A stretch of 64,000 nucleotides of DNA, from contig JAWKSZ010000044.1 in NCBI GenBank assembly GCA_041402045.1, positions 1-64,000 of the forward strand. The letters run 5' to 3'. Below, piece after piece: positions 7,131-14,730 of the stretch (positions within the stretch are counted from its first letter, which is position 1; every line of letters begins with the position of its first letter). The DNA comes from JAGQRJ01 sp041402045 (GTDB taxonomy: Bacteria; Planctomycetota; J058). The notes under the pieces were generated by a model. That model did not search any database. It saw only the letters and a list, made by a program, of their open reading frames with translations, and was not told the DNA's origin. Both the position numbers and the translations under genes were made by a program.

Positions 7131-8081
7131 ATGCTCAAGCAGCACCAGGCGCGCGCCAACCTCTATCGCCGGCTCGCCGTCAGCCAGTCGGCCGGAATCC
7201 CCCTCGCTCAGGCCGTCTCGCGCCAGCGTGACGGGCTGCTCGACCCGGTCGGGCGACAGATCGACCAGGGGGCCACCGCGGGCGAGGCCTTCGCCGCCAT
7301 GCCGGGGATCAGCCAGGTCGAGGCCCGCGCGATCGAGGCCGGGGACCGCGCCGGCTCGCTGCCGGACGTGTTCAACCGCCTCGCCGACCGCCACGAGGAG
7401 CAGCTCAAGAACGTCCGCAGCCTGATCGTGGCCCTGGCGTATCCGGTGCTCCTCCTGCACGCGGCCTTCGTGCTGCCGGCCCTGCCCGAGCTGATCAAGA
7501 GCGGCCTCGGCGGGTTCCTGGAGGCGGCGCTCGTTCCCCTGGTCACCTGCTACGCCGCCGCGATCGGCGTCTGGGTGGCGGTGCGCCTGGCGAGCAAGGT
7601 CCCGGCGCTGGAGCCGATCGAGCTCGCGATCCCGCTGTGGGGGAGCTACGTGAGCTGCCGCGAGTGGGCCGAGGGCTTCCGGGTGTGCGGCATGCTCTAC
7701 ACCCACGGCGGGGGCCTGGTCGACGCGGTCCACGCCGCGTCGACCACGGCAGGGCGGGAGACCTTCGCCCAGGCCTGGCGCGAGATCGAGCAGCGGCTGC
7801 GCCAGGGCGAGTCCTTGGCCCAGGCCTGCAGCAGCGTGCAGGTGTTCCCCACCGACGCCCTGGACATGCTCCAGAGCGGGGAGGCCTCCGGCCAGCTCGA
7901 CACGGTCTTCGGCCAGCTCGAGCGGGACTACGAGGGGCGCCGGAGCATGCGGCTCAAGGCGCTGATCGGCGTGGCCGCTGGCGCGGCGTTCCTCGTGGCT
8001 GCCTGTCTGGTCGCCTACCGGGTGATCTCGTTCTACGTGGGCCACGTGAACCAGGCGCTGGACGTCCTCAACCCGCGCTGA
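7131..8081 (+). CDS. GspF/PilC-like inner-membrane protein (T2SF fold)
   Basis: 316 residues with two copies of the T2SF helical unit. Repeat 1 (about 1-90) contains the glycine-rich turn AIEAGDRAGSLPDVFNRLADR; repeat 2 (about 185-275) contains MLQSGEASGQLDTVFGQL. The xxxGExSGxL pattern is characteristic of type II secretion/type IV pilus platform proteins. Three hydrophobic segments (about 103-125, 135-155, 280-302) match the family. At 316 residues it is shorter than typical GspF (about 400). It stands alone, without GspE or pilins nearby, so it may serve a reduced secretion system or an unrelated membrane role. A -10-like box sits directly before the ATG. Confidence 0.82.
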   Translation: MLKQHQARANLYRRLAVSQSAGIPLAQAVSRQRDGLLDPVGRQIDQGATAGEAFAAMPGISQVEARAIEAGDRAGSLPDVFNRLADRHEEQLKNVRSLIVALAYPVLLLHAAFVLPALPELIKSGLGGFLEAALVPLVTCYAAAIGVWVAVRLASKVPALEPIELAIPLWGSYVSCREWAEGFRVCGMLYTHGGGLVDAVHAASTTAGRETFAQAWREIEQRLRQGESLAQACSSVQVFPTDALDMLQSGEASGQLDTVFGQLERDYEGRRSMRLKALIGVAAGAAFLVAACLVAYRVISFYVGHVNQALDVLNPR

Positions 8082-8574
8082 GCCAGGGGCCTGGGTTCCC
8101 TCCCGCGAGGGACGCCGGCCACCTTCCCCCCGAAGCCATCCGATGGGTCCGACACCTCGAGCCCGGGGCGAGCCCCCGCCCACCTTTTTTCTTGGATCTC
8201 TAAGTCCATTGAATATGGGTCTTACTCGAGTGTACTCAACCTGTATGCACTGCAATCAGATCTACCTACTAGATCTTGTGGTCACGTCAGAATCTACTGA
8301 ATAGTAAAGCTTTAAGGGAAACGTTCCGAGAGGCTTGACCCGAACGCAAGTCGAACAAGCCTGAGCCGAATCAGGGGCGAATCGGCGATGGGTCTCTGCG
8401 CCTCGAGCGAGCCCCCCAGCGATCAGGCGCCAAAAAATCTTTTGTCAAGAATCAATGGCTGTTGAAAGCCCATGAAATCGAGGGATATAGTCCCGTTGGT
8501 GACGCGGTCATCATGGACACTTCGAACATGATGCCGGCCACGAGGGACGAAACGAACAGTCGGTTGGGACGTCG
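8082..8574. other. AT-richer intergenic stretch upstream of the merR-sigma pair
   Basis: Nearly 500 bases without a convincing gene. From about 8180 to 8330 the sequence is visibly poorer in GC than anything around it and holds several short inverted repeats (see 8258-8276, and ACTCGAGT/GAGTGTACTC near 8225-8237). A small hairpin at 8097-8112 (TCCCTC/GAGGGA) could end the gspF-like transcript. It probably carries the promoter and operators of the merR-sigma operon; a specific promoter could not be assigned. Confidence 0.5.
8258..8276. promoter_or_regulatory. Perfect inverted repeat, candidate operator
   Basis: AGATCTA (8258-8264) and TAGATCT (8270-8276) form a perfect 7-bp dyad with a five-base spacer, in the AT-richer patch about 300 bases upstream of the merR-like gene. 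Dyads of this size are typical dimer-binding operators. Which protein binds is unknown; the adjacent MerR-like protein is one candidate. Confidence 0.35.
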
Positions 8575-8850
8575 GTGCCGAGGCCGAGGAAGCTGTGGGG
8601 GGTTGGCGAGGTAACACAACATACTGGGCTCTCTCGCCAGACCATCCACAACTATGTGGTGCTTGGCTTGATCCGAGAGGTCCAGCGGACCCCAGCAGGG
8701 TATCGGCAATTCGACGGAGCGGTCTTCAAGCGGCTGGCACGAATCGCGGAACTTAAACGTAAGGGCAAGAGATTGAAGGAGATAGCAGATCTCCTCAATC
8801 GCACGAGAAACACACGGCGAGCAGAGGGAAAAGAAGGGGGAACGCAATGA
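8575..8850 (+). CDS. Short MerR-like HTH regulator coupled to the sigma gene
   Basis: 91 residues with a winged-helix MerR-type DNA-binding head: WGVGEVTQHTGLSRQTIHNY, then VLGLIREVQRTPAGYRQFD, then KRLARIAELKRKGKRLKEIA. The long coiled coil and ligand domain of full MerR proteins are missing, so it is a DNA-binding module only, of the kind seen in small MerR/SoxR-like co-regulators. GTG 8575 is the only usable start after the in-frame stop at 8500. Its stop overlaps the sigma ATG by four bases (ATGA), so the two are translated together. It likely controls, or acts with, the sigma factor. GC content is lower than its neighbours. Confidence 0.78.
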   Translation: MPRPRKLWGVGEVTQHTGLSRQTIHNYVVLGLIREVQRTPAGYRQFDGAVFKRLARIAELKRKGKRLKEIADLLNRTRNTRRAEGKEGGTQ

Positions 8851-9671
8851 ATCGCAGCACGCGCTATCGGAGGGTCTCGGGGCGCTGGAAGACGCAACGC
8901 ACGGGTCGGCCTGACCAGGACCCGATTGTGTTGTGGGAGGAGTATCAAAAGACGCAGTCGCTGGAGGCGCGGAACCACCTGATCGAGCACTACCTGCCGA
9001 TCGTGCGCTACACCGCCGAGCGGATCGCCGCGGGCCTCCCCCACAGCGTCGACGTCGACGACCTCATGAGCGCCGGCTTGTTCGGCATGATCGACGCGAT
9101 CAAGAGCTTCGACCTGCGCCGCAAGGTCAAGTTCAAGACCTACTGCTCATGGCGCGTCCGGGGCGCGATCCTCGACGAGCTCCGCGCCAACGACTGGGTG
9201 CCCCGTCAGGTGCGCAGCAAGGCCACCATGCTCGAGACCAAGATGCGCGAGGCCGAGGAGATGCTCGGTCGTCCCGCGACCGACCAGGAGCTCGCGTCGC
9301 TCCTCGGCATGTCCCTCCCCGAGCTCGACAAGCTCATGCGCGACGCCAGCGCGACGACCGTCTGCTACCTGTCCGACACCGCCGGTGAAGGCCCCGACGC
9401 CTCGCCGCGCTCGGACCTGATCGAAGACCCCACCTCTCGCGACCCGATCGCGGACCTGCAGCGCAAGGACGTGCTGGAGGTCCTCACCAAGGAGCTGACC
9501 CTCCGCGAGCGCCTGATCGTGATCCTCTACTACTTCGAGGAGCTCACCATGCGCGAGATCGGCCTGACCCTCGACCTCTCCGAGTCGCGGGTCTGCCAGC
9601 TGCACAGCCGGATCGTGGCCCGGCTGAAGAGCAAGCTGGTCCGTCGCCAGGACGAACTCACCGTTTCCTAG
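8847..9671 (+). CDS. RNA polymerase sigma factor, FliA/WhiG family
   Basis: 274 residues. Region 2 reads NHLIEHYLPIVRYTAERI, then VDVDDLMSAGLFGMIDAIKSFD and FKTYCSWRVRGAILDELRAN. Region 3 contains MREAEEMLGRPATDQELA. Region 4 contains LTLRERLIVILYYFEELTMREIG with the HTH LDLSESRVCQLHSRIV. This is the sigma-28 architecture (WRVRGAILDELR is typical). Such factors read TAAA-N15/16-GCCGATAA promoters, and two such sites occur in this window before cell-wall genes (3192-3219 and 41752-41779). No flagellar genes are visible, so a WhiG-like developmental or envelope role is plausible. It is coupled by an ATGA overlap to the MerR-like gene and followed by a strong terminator. Confidence 0.93.
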   Translation: MNRSTRYRRVSGRWKTQRTGRPDQDPIVLWEEYQKTQSLEARNHLIEHYLPIVRYTAERIAAGLPHSVDVDDLMSAGLFGMIDAIKSFDLRRKVKFKTYCSWRVRGAILDELRANDWVPRQVRSKATMLETKMREAEEMLGRPATDQELASLLGMSLPELDKLMRDASATTVCYLSDTAGEGPDASPRSDLIEDPTSRDPIADLQRKDVLEVLTKELTLRERLIVILYYFEELTMREIGLTLDLSESRVCQLHSRIVARLKSKLVRRQDELTVS

Positions 9672-9698
9672 TCCTTCCTGTACGTCTTGCCCCGCGCG

Positions 9699-9721
9699 CG
9701 CGTCCTCCTTCGGAGGACGCG
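9699..9721 (+). terminator. Intrinsic terminator of the sigma operon
   Basis: CGCGTCCTCC (9699-9708), loop TTC, GGAGGACGCG (9712-9721): a perfect 10-bp stem 28 bases after the sigma stop, followed a few bases later by TTTT. Confidence 0.8.
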
Positions 9722-9805
9722 CCGCGTGTTTTGGTTCGGCCGGCTGACGCCGGCCTCGGCGAGGCCCTTCTCCGCGGAAGCTGCCCGGCATCGCGGGCGG
9801 CCTAC

Positions 9806-9883
9806 CCCCTGAGGGGGCACAGGCAGATTGGGGGCTCTGCCATTCGCACCCGTGGGCGAAGGCCGTGCCGAACATCTGGGGGA
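9806..9883 (+). repeat. Dispersed intergenic repeat, copy A
   Basis: Aligns with copy B at 10646-10738. Shared blocks include CCCCTG, GGGCACA, GATTGG, ATTCG, GGCGAAG and GCCGTGCCGAACA. Copy C (12341-12380) keeps only the last part. Function unknown. Confidence 0.6.
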
Positions 9884-10502
9884 ATCGCGCGGCGACGCCC
9901 TCGGAGTCGAAGGGTGGAGGGACGCATACCGGGCGGGGACGAGCCCGGTTTAACCCCGCCCGCGGACGTCGGGCAGCTTCCCTGAGAAGGGCTTGACCGT
10001 GTCGAGTGGGAGAGGAGATTGAACCTTTCAGGCCTCCGCTCTGAGGGTACGCCGGTGTCGCACTCCGCGGCAGCAAGAGACACCGAAGACACCGAGCCCC
10101 GCTGCAGACGGGCGTCGCTCGCCCTCCGAAACGAGCAAGAGACACCGAGCAGCTCAAAGGCGCGCCAAGTGGGCTCCCGTTCGCCGAGCAATGAGCACGG
10201 CCTGATCCTCGGACCTCCATCGGCAACGGGCCGTCGGCGCTCAGTTTATAGCGAGGTCCACGCGGAGCGCTCGACGCAAGTGTCTCTTGCCTTGTGGAGC
10301 TGCCGCGAAAGGGAGCGTACCCCCAGGTTTCCGGCGAATTCTCGGTGCCCTTCAGAATTGCTTGCCTTTATTGTCTTGCGGTGGCGCGTCCGCAGGACGG
10401 CTCCTCAGCAGCGGAGCTCGGTGGTTAAAACCCATTCGCCGGTGCGGTCCCTCAGCAGCGGGCTCCGCGAGCACGCTCGCTCGGCGGCGAGCCTGGGAGA
10501 GG

Positions 10503-10530
10503 AACACGGAAGACACGGAAGACACGGAAG
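10503..10530 (+). repeat. Tandem ACACGGAAG units
   Basis: Three near-identical nine-base units in a row, with degenerate relatives near 10076-10096 and 10556-10576. Short ACACGGA-type intergenic tandems of this look are known from large high-GC genomes; no function is assigned. Confidence 0.55.
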
Positions 10531-10645
10531 TCCCTGGTCCGAAAGCGCCCCTCTGGAGACACGCCAGACACGGAAGCTCCGCGACGGGGAGGGTGCCCCG
10601 GCGCGCCGCCGGAGCGAGACGCTGCACTCCTTGGCTGCGTCCCTG

Positions 10646-10738
10646 CCCCTGTGAGGGCACACCCGCCGGATTGGAGAGGCACAGCCGATTCGAGCCTCGG
10701 TGGCGAAGACCGTGCCGAACACCTATGGGGCAAGCCCC
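10646..10738 (+). repeat. Dispersed intergenic repeat, copy B
   Basis: The longest copy: CCCCTGTGAGGGCACA, then GGATTGGAGAGGCACAG, then GGCGAAGACCGTGCCGAACA, ending in the palindrome GGGGCAAGCCCC. It ends about 15 bases before the left end of the IS4-like remnant. Confidence 0.62.
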
Positions 10739-10751
10739 AATGCCAGATGAT

Positions 10752-12179
10752 GAACGCCCCAAGTCCATTCCTCATGCGGCGTTCCGGTGTTTCTTGGCTG
10801 GATATCGAGCGCCACCTGGTCTTACTGCACGCGGGTATGAGCGAGGAGGCCGTCGGGTGATCTGATAGCCGCTGAACGAGGGGACCACTTGGCTCCAGGG
10901 TTCCCGACCCCAATGAGCTCTCTTGAGCCTTTGTAGCGATTTCGCGTACCCCAACCTCGTGGGTTCTTGCTTCAGTTCGCGTGCGACCGCGCTGATCCGG
11001 TCTCTGATCAGGTTGTATGCCGTGAGTGTCGCGTAGACCTCCTGCAATACGCGGCGCGGCTGCCCCGCTGCGAAAATGGACCTTCCGCGAGTGAGCGTGC
11101 TCTTGATCTCTCGGAACACGAACTCGATCTCCCAGCGCTTGAGGTAGAGCTCGGCGATTTGATCAGCAGGAAACTCCTTCGGGTCGACGAGGTTCGTTAG
11201 GAGGAAAGGTGCCGTGGCGTTCGGCGCCTGCCTTTGCCTTGTGGCCTTCGCACGTTCGTGGTCCGTTGGCGCTTCCGCTTGGCCTTCGTCTTGGACCTCT
11301 TGCAGCGCTTCTTGGGGAACGTGTATCGAATCTCGCGGAGGGACGAGAGCGGCTTTGCGCCATGCTTTGGCTTGAACGACTTTGGCACCGGGTAGGTGAC
11401 GAGATAGTCGCCGTCCGGTTGAAGCACCTTGTGCGAACCAAGCGATCGTGCAGCCTCCCTTGGGCATTCGCACGACGAACTTACGGTCCGCCTGCACGAA
11501 GGTGCGGAGCAAGTCGAACCCGCAGAAGCCGCGATCCATAGCGTGAGCACGTCTTGATCCAGCTCCCCGACCAGTCCCTTCAACAGGGAGACCTCGCCGT
11601 TGCCAGCGCCGGCGTACGGCGCCAGCGTTGCGGCCACGATCTTGTGGGTGTTCACGTCAGCGATCGCGAGACAGCGCAACACCGGAAGGTCCCCTGTTTC
11701 GACCCGTTCGGTTTGCCAAATGCGGCCTCATTGGCTGCCGTATCGGGAGCCCGAAGGTAGTGCCGTCCGCGGCAACCACGCGAAACCCCTTCCAGCAGGG
11801 ATCCCCAGCGACTGAACCTGCTTAGCGTGGCTTCGGAAGAGTTCACGACCTGACTTCAGGACAAGCGATCTCTTGCAGCCGTGATAGACGACACACACAA
11901 GGGAGGCTTCCCACGCCAGAACGTGGAGTACCGGCGAGCGCGACGAGAGCGCCAGAACACTCTCGACGCTCTCCTCAGGCGACAAGGCCATGGTGACGGT
12001 CAATTGCGCGGTCAGCAGACAGCAACTTCCCGCCGAAGCGATCACGTTTCCCGAAGGCGGTAAGAACGTGATCTAGCAACTCCTCAGGGGGCAGCAGGCA
12101 AAGGATCTGGGCAGCCACGAGCGCTCCTGCCTGACAGACACAGGCGCTAGCTTCTCGCGGTCCGATACCTCAGGCGTTC
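10752..12179 (-). mobile_element. Degenerate IS4-family insertion sequence
   Basis: A single-transposase element of about 1.43 kb. Ends are tentative: GAACGCCCCAAGT (from 10752) and, inverted, GAACGCCTGAGGT (from 12179) agree at 10 of 13 positions and flank the transposase on both sides, which fits IS4-type terminal inverted repeats. No target duplication could be recognised. Its base composition is less GC-rich than neighbouring genes. It sits between copies B and C of the dispersed repeat. Confidence 0.55.
10772..12118 (-). pseudogene. IS4-family transposase broken by several frameshifts
   Basis: The product can be read only by switching frames. From GTG 12118 (AGGAG upstream) it begins LCLLPPEELLDHVLTAFGKR, then LTVTMALSPEESVESVLAL. 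It continues with VVAADGTTF and, after a one-base shift, APDTAANEAAFGKPNGS (the IS4 DGTxxxxPDTxAN motif). Then come LRCLAIADVNTHKIV, MDRGFCGFDLL and the YLKRWEIEFVFREIK signature (Y-x2-R-x3-E-x6-K). It ends with RPPRSYPRAV and RYPAKK near the stop at 10772. At least five one-base shifts are needed. It is either a dead copy or a poorly assembled stretch; the DDE and YREK motifs themselves survive. Confidence 0.82.
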
Positions 12180-12525
12180 TTGGTTGTTGTGGTGACTCCA
12201 GATTGCCCTGAAGGTCGGACCGTCCTCCTTCCGGACCGCAACTCTCGTCCGCTCAGCGACTTCCGTGGCTCGTCGCCTGGCATTGGGGCAAGCCCCGCCC
12301 CTACCCCCTACAACGCGCACCCAGCAAGGCGACCCTCACGCCGGGACAGCCGTGCCGAACACTCATGGAGCAAGCCCCGCCCCTACCCTAGAGAACGCGG
12401 CTCGAGTGGCCTCGCAACCTCTCGGCGATCGCCGGCGCCGGGCACCTCGCGGGAGGACACTACCACGCGCGGGGCCAGCCCCGATAGGCGAGGCCCCGGC
12501 GAGCAGTACGCGGTGCGAGCTACTC
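12180..12525. repeat. Gene-free stretch with GCAAGCCCC repeats, including repeat copy C
   Basis: No supportable gene. GCAAGCCCCGCCCCTACCC occurs exactly twice (12288-12306 and 12370-12388). The second copy follows GCCGTGCCGAACAC, the core of the dispersed repeat also found at 9806 and 10646. The unit GGGGCAAGCCCC is a small palindrome. Confidence 0.6.
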
Positions 12526-14478
12526 TTATCGACCACCCAGTCCGCCGGGATCCGCCAGGAGCCGCCCTCCTTGCGCGCCGGGGATCTTGCCGTCGCGGGC
12601 CCAGCGGCTGACGGTGGCGGAGGTCACGCCGAGGGCCTGGGCGGCCTCGTCGGTGGAGAGGGTCGCGGGGCCGGTGGTGTCGCCCAGGGAGTCGGTGATC
12701 CCGGGCTGGGGCGCTGCGTCGTCGGCATGCTCGCGGAGGTCGAAGAGGCTGACCCAGGAGCGCCTGGAAGTGCAGGTTCTGGTCCCAGCGGTCGGAGAAG
12801 CGCTCGTCGGTGAACAGGGGATCCACGCCGGCGATCGGCTCGAGGACGGGGAAGCTCAGCTTCAGATACTCCACGCGACCTCGTCGGCGGTGACCACGCG
12901 GTCGTCGACGTCGATGTCCTGGACGTGCTCGAGGACCTCTTCGCCGGCCTGGCGCAGGCGCTCGGCCTCGGGCTCTGGAGTGTAGATCCGCGCCTTATTA
13001 TCGGTGCAGGTCTTGGTCTTCGTTCCGGCGTTGTAGAGGTCGGCCAGAGCCTGGGGATCGAGGCTGAGCGCCGTCTTCGAGCGGGCCTCGACCTCGGCGA
13101 AGCTGAGGTCGCCGCTGCGGGCCTTGGGGTCCTGCAGCATGTCGATCGCCTTGGGGCGGCCAGGACTCGGCGAGGAGCTCGTAGCGCAGCCCTCGTAGGT
13201 CTTGAGCCCTGGGCTGCGCCTCGTCGCCGTAGAGCGGGTTGCCGCCCACGAACACGAGCTGCACGTGCTCCTCGCGGGGCGCGGATCGGGTTGCGGTAGG
13301 GTCGGGGTCGATCGCGTCCAGGACCAGCAGGTCCGCCGCGAGCCCGACGCGGATCGGCCAGCGTGCTCCTCCCAGCCCAGGATCTTGGCGGGGTTGACGG
13401 TGACCAGCTCGACGAGCTGCCGGTCGATGAACCAGGGTCCGGCTGCTGGCGGTTGACCCAGCTCCGCGACCTTGAGCTCCCCACAACGGAGTTCTTGGTC
13501 CCCGAGGACCCAGTCCGTACCGAGGGCGATCCAGGCCGTCGCTGGCGAGCACGTCGCCGATCGGGGTCGTCTTGCCGTAGAGCAGGAGGTTCGACGCCGG
13601 CGACCACACCACCTTCGGGCCCTCACCGGTGATCTGACGCCACTGCTCGAAGTCTTCCTTGTGCAGGCCCGTGCAGTGGACGCCGACCAGGCCCGGGAAC
13701 ACCAGGTCCGCCTCGACCAGCCCTGGCAGGTTGCGGCTGGTGGGCAGCTCGTCGAAGGGCTTGGCGGGGTCGAAGCTGGGGTCCGACCACTGGCTACGGG
13801 CGTAGTCGTCGATCCCCTCCGCGAGGTGCATGATCCAGGCGGTGAGCTCCTTGATCTTGGGGACGTCCTGCTCGAGACCCTCGGCCATGCGCACGTTCAT
13901 GGTCAGCGCGCTCTGCCCGACGTCGTCCTTGCCGAAGGTCTTCTGGTCGACGTTGCGGACGAGGGTGTCCTTGATCGCAGAGTTGTTCGGCGCGCCCTGG
14001 ATCGCGGTCATGCCGCCGACGATCGCGCGGACCTCGGCGTACTTCAGCGCCTCGTCCATGTAGTTGAAGAACTTGCTGTGGGTCACCGCCACCCGCGGGT
14101 TGTTCACCTCGCGCAGGTACGCGTCGCCCTGGGGCCAGTCGTGGCTGTTCTCCGCGTGCTCGGGCAGCGGGTAGAGCGAGAGGAAGTCGTAGTTCACGTG
14201 CCCGTGGAGGTTGATCAGCCCCGGGTACACGTAGCCGCTCGTCTTCACGCGCAGCGCTCCCGCGGGGGCGTCGGCGCCCTTGGGCAGCAGGGCCTCGATC
14301 CGTCCGTCGCGGATCACGAGCACGCCCTCGACGACCTCGCCGTCGCTCCCGGGGGCCTCGAGGGTCACGAACTTGCCCTCGAGGGCGACCACCGAGGTCT
14401 CGGTCCACTGCGCCTGCGCCCACGAGCAGGCGAGGGCGGCGAGGAGCAGGAGCAAGGAGGCGAGACGAGGCATGCGCA
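12526..14478 (-). pseudogene. Secreted amidohydrolase (imidazolonepropionase-like) with multiple frame breaks and a C-terminal HTH-like segment
   Basis: From ATG 14478 (GGAGAG upstream) there is a signal peptide (LASLLLLLAALACSWAQA). The metal-dependent hydrolase body follows: LINLHGHVNYDF (the HxH metal ligand), GGMTAIQGAPNNS, VGVHCTGL, VVWSPASNLLLYGKT. It is intact down to about 13545. After that the protein is readable only by frame switching: IALGTDWVLGDQELR (the conserved Asp), VNPAKILGWE, ADLLVLDAIDPDP, DLSFAEVEARSKTAL, EYLKLSFPVLEP. The last readable part, after another shift, is TLSTDEAAQALGVTSATV followed by SRWARDGKIPGA, an excisionase-type helix-turn-helix, ending at a stop at 12526. 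At least six one-base shifts are needed. It may be an inactivated gene or an assembly problem; the HTH tail on an exported enzyme is odd. Confidence 0.72.
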
Positions 14479-14730
14479 TAGGGACTCTCCGGTCGACCCA
14501 GTGCAAGTTCCTTGCCACGGCTCGGACGGCCTTGGGTCCCCGGCCGGAGCGTAGTCCACGCAAGGTGTTGCGAGCAAGTCGCTTATCGGAGCGAGGCGGT
14601 GTGCGGACCCCGCCACAAGCGCTCGCGACGAAAGGCCTTAGCCGGCAGGGACCGCGTTAAGTCGAGATAAACGAGGGACCAGGTTTCGGGAGGCCGGACG
14701 CCGGGTGGGTCGCTTTTGGAGCGCAGGCGC

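Larger units (their letters stand above)
9722..10771. other. Non-coding accessory stretch rich in short repeats
   Basis: About one kilobase with no believable gene: open frames here are short, overlap in all directions and show no family resemblance. It holds two copies of an 80-90-bp imperfect repeat (9806-9883 and 10646-10738), runs of ACACGGAAG-type units (10503-10530, related copies near 10076-10096 and 10556-10576) and a repeated CTCAGCAGCGG motif (near 10403 and 10451). It ends where the IS4-like remnant begins. Confidence 0.6.

Noticed and set aside
7056..8255. Upstream extension of the lpxD frame
   Set aside because: Antisense to the GspF-like gene; lpxD starts at 7055 where homology and a Shine-Dalgarno sequence begin.
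14583..14590. TCCGATAA upstream of the amidohydrolase considered as a third sigma-28 promoter
   Set aside because: No TNAA at 14-16 bases upstream, only a partial -10 match, and about 105 bases before the start.
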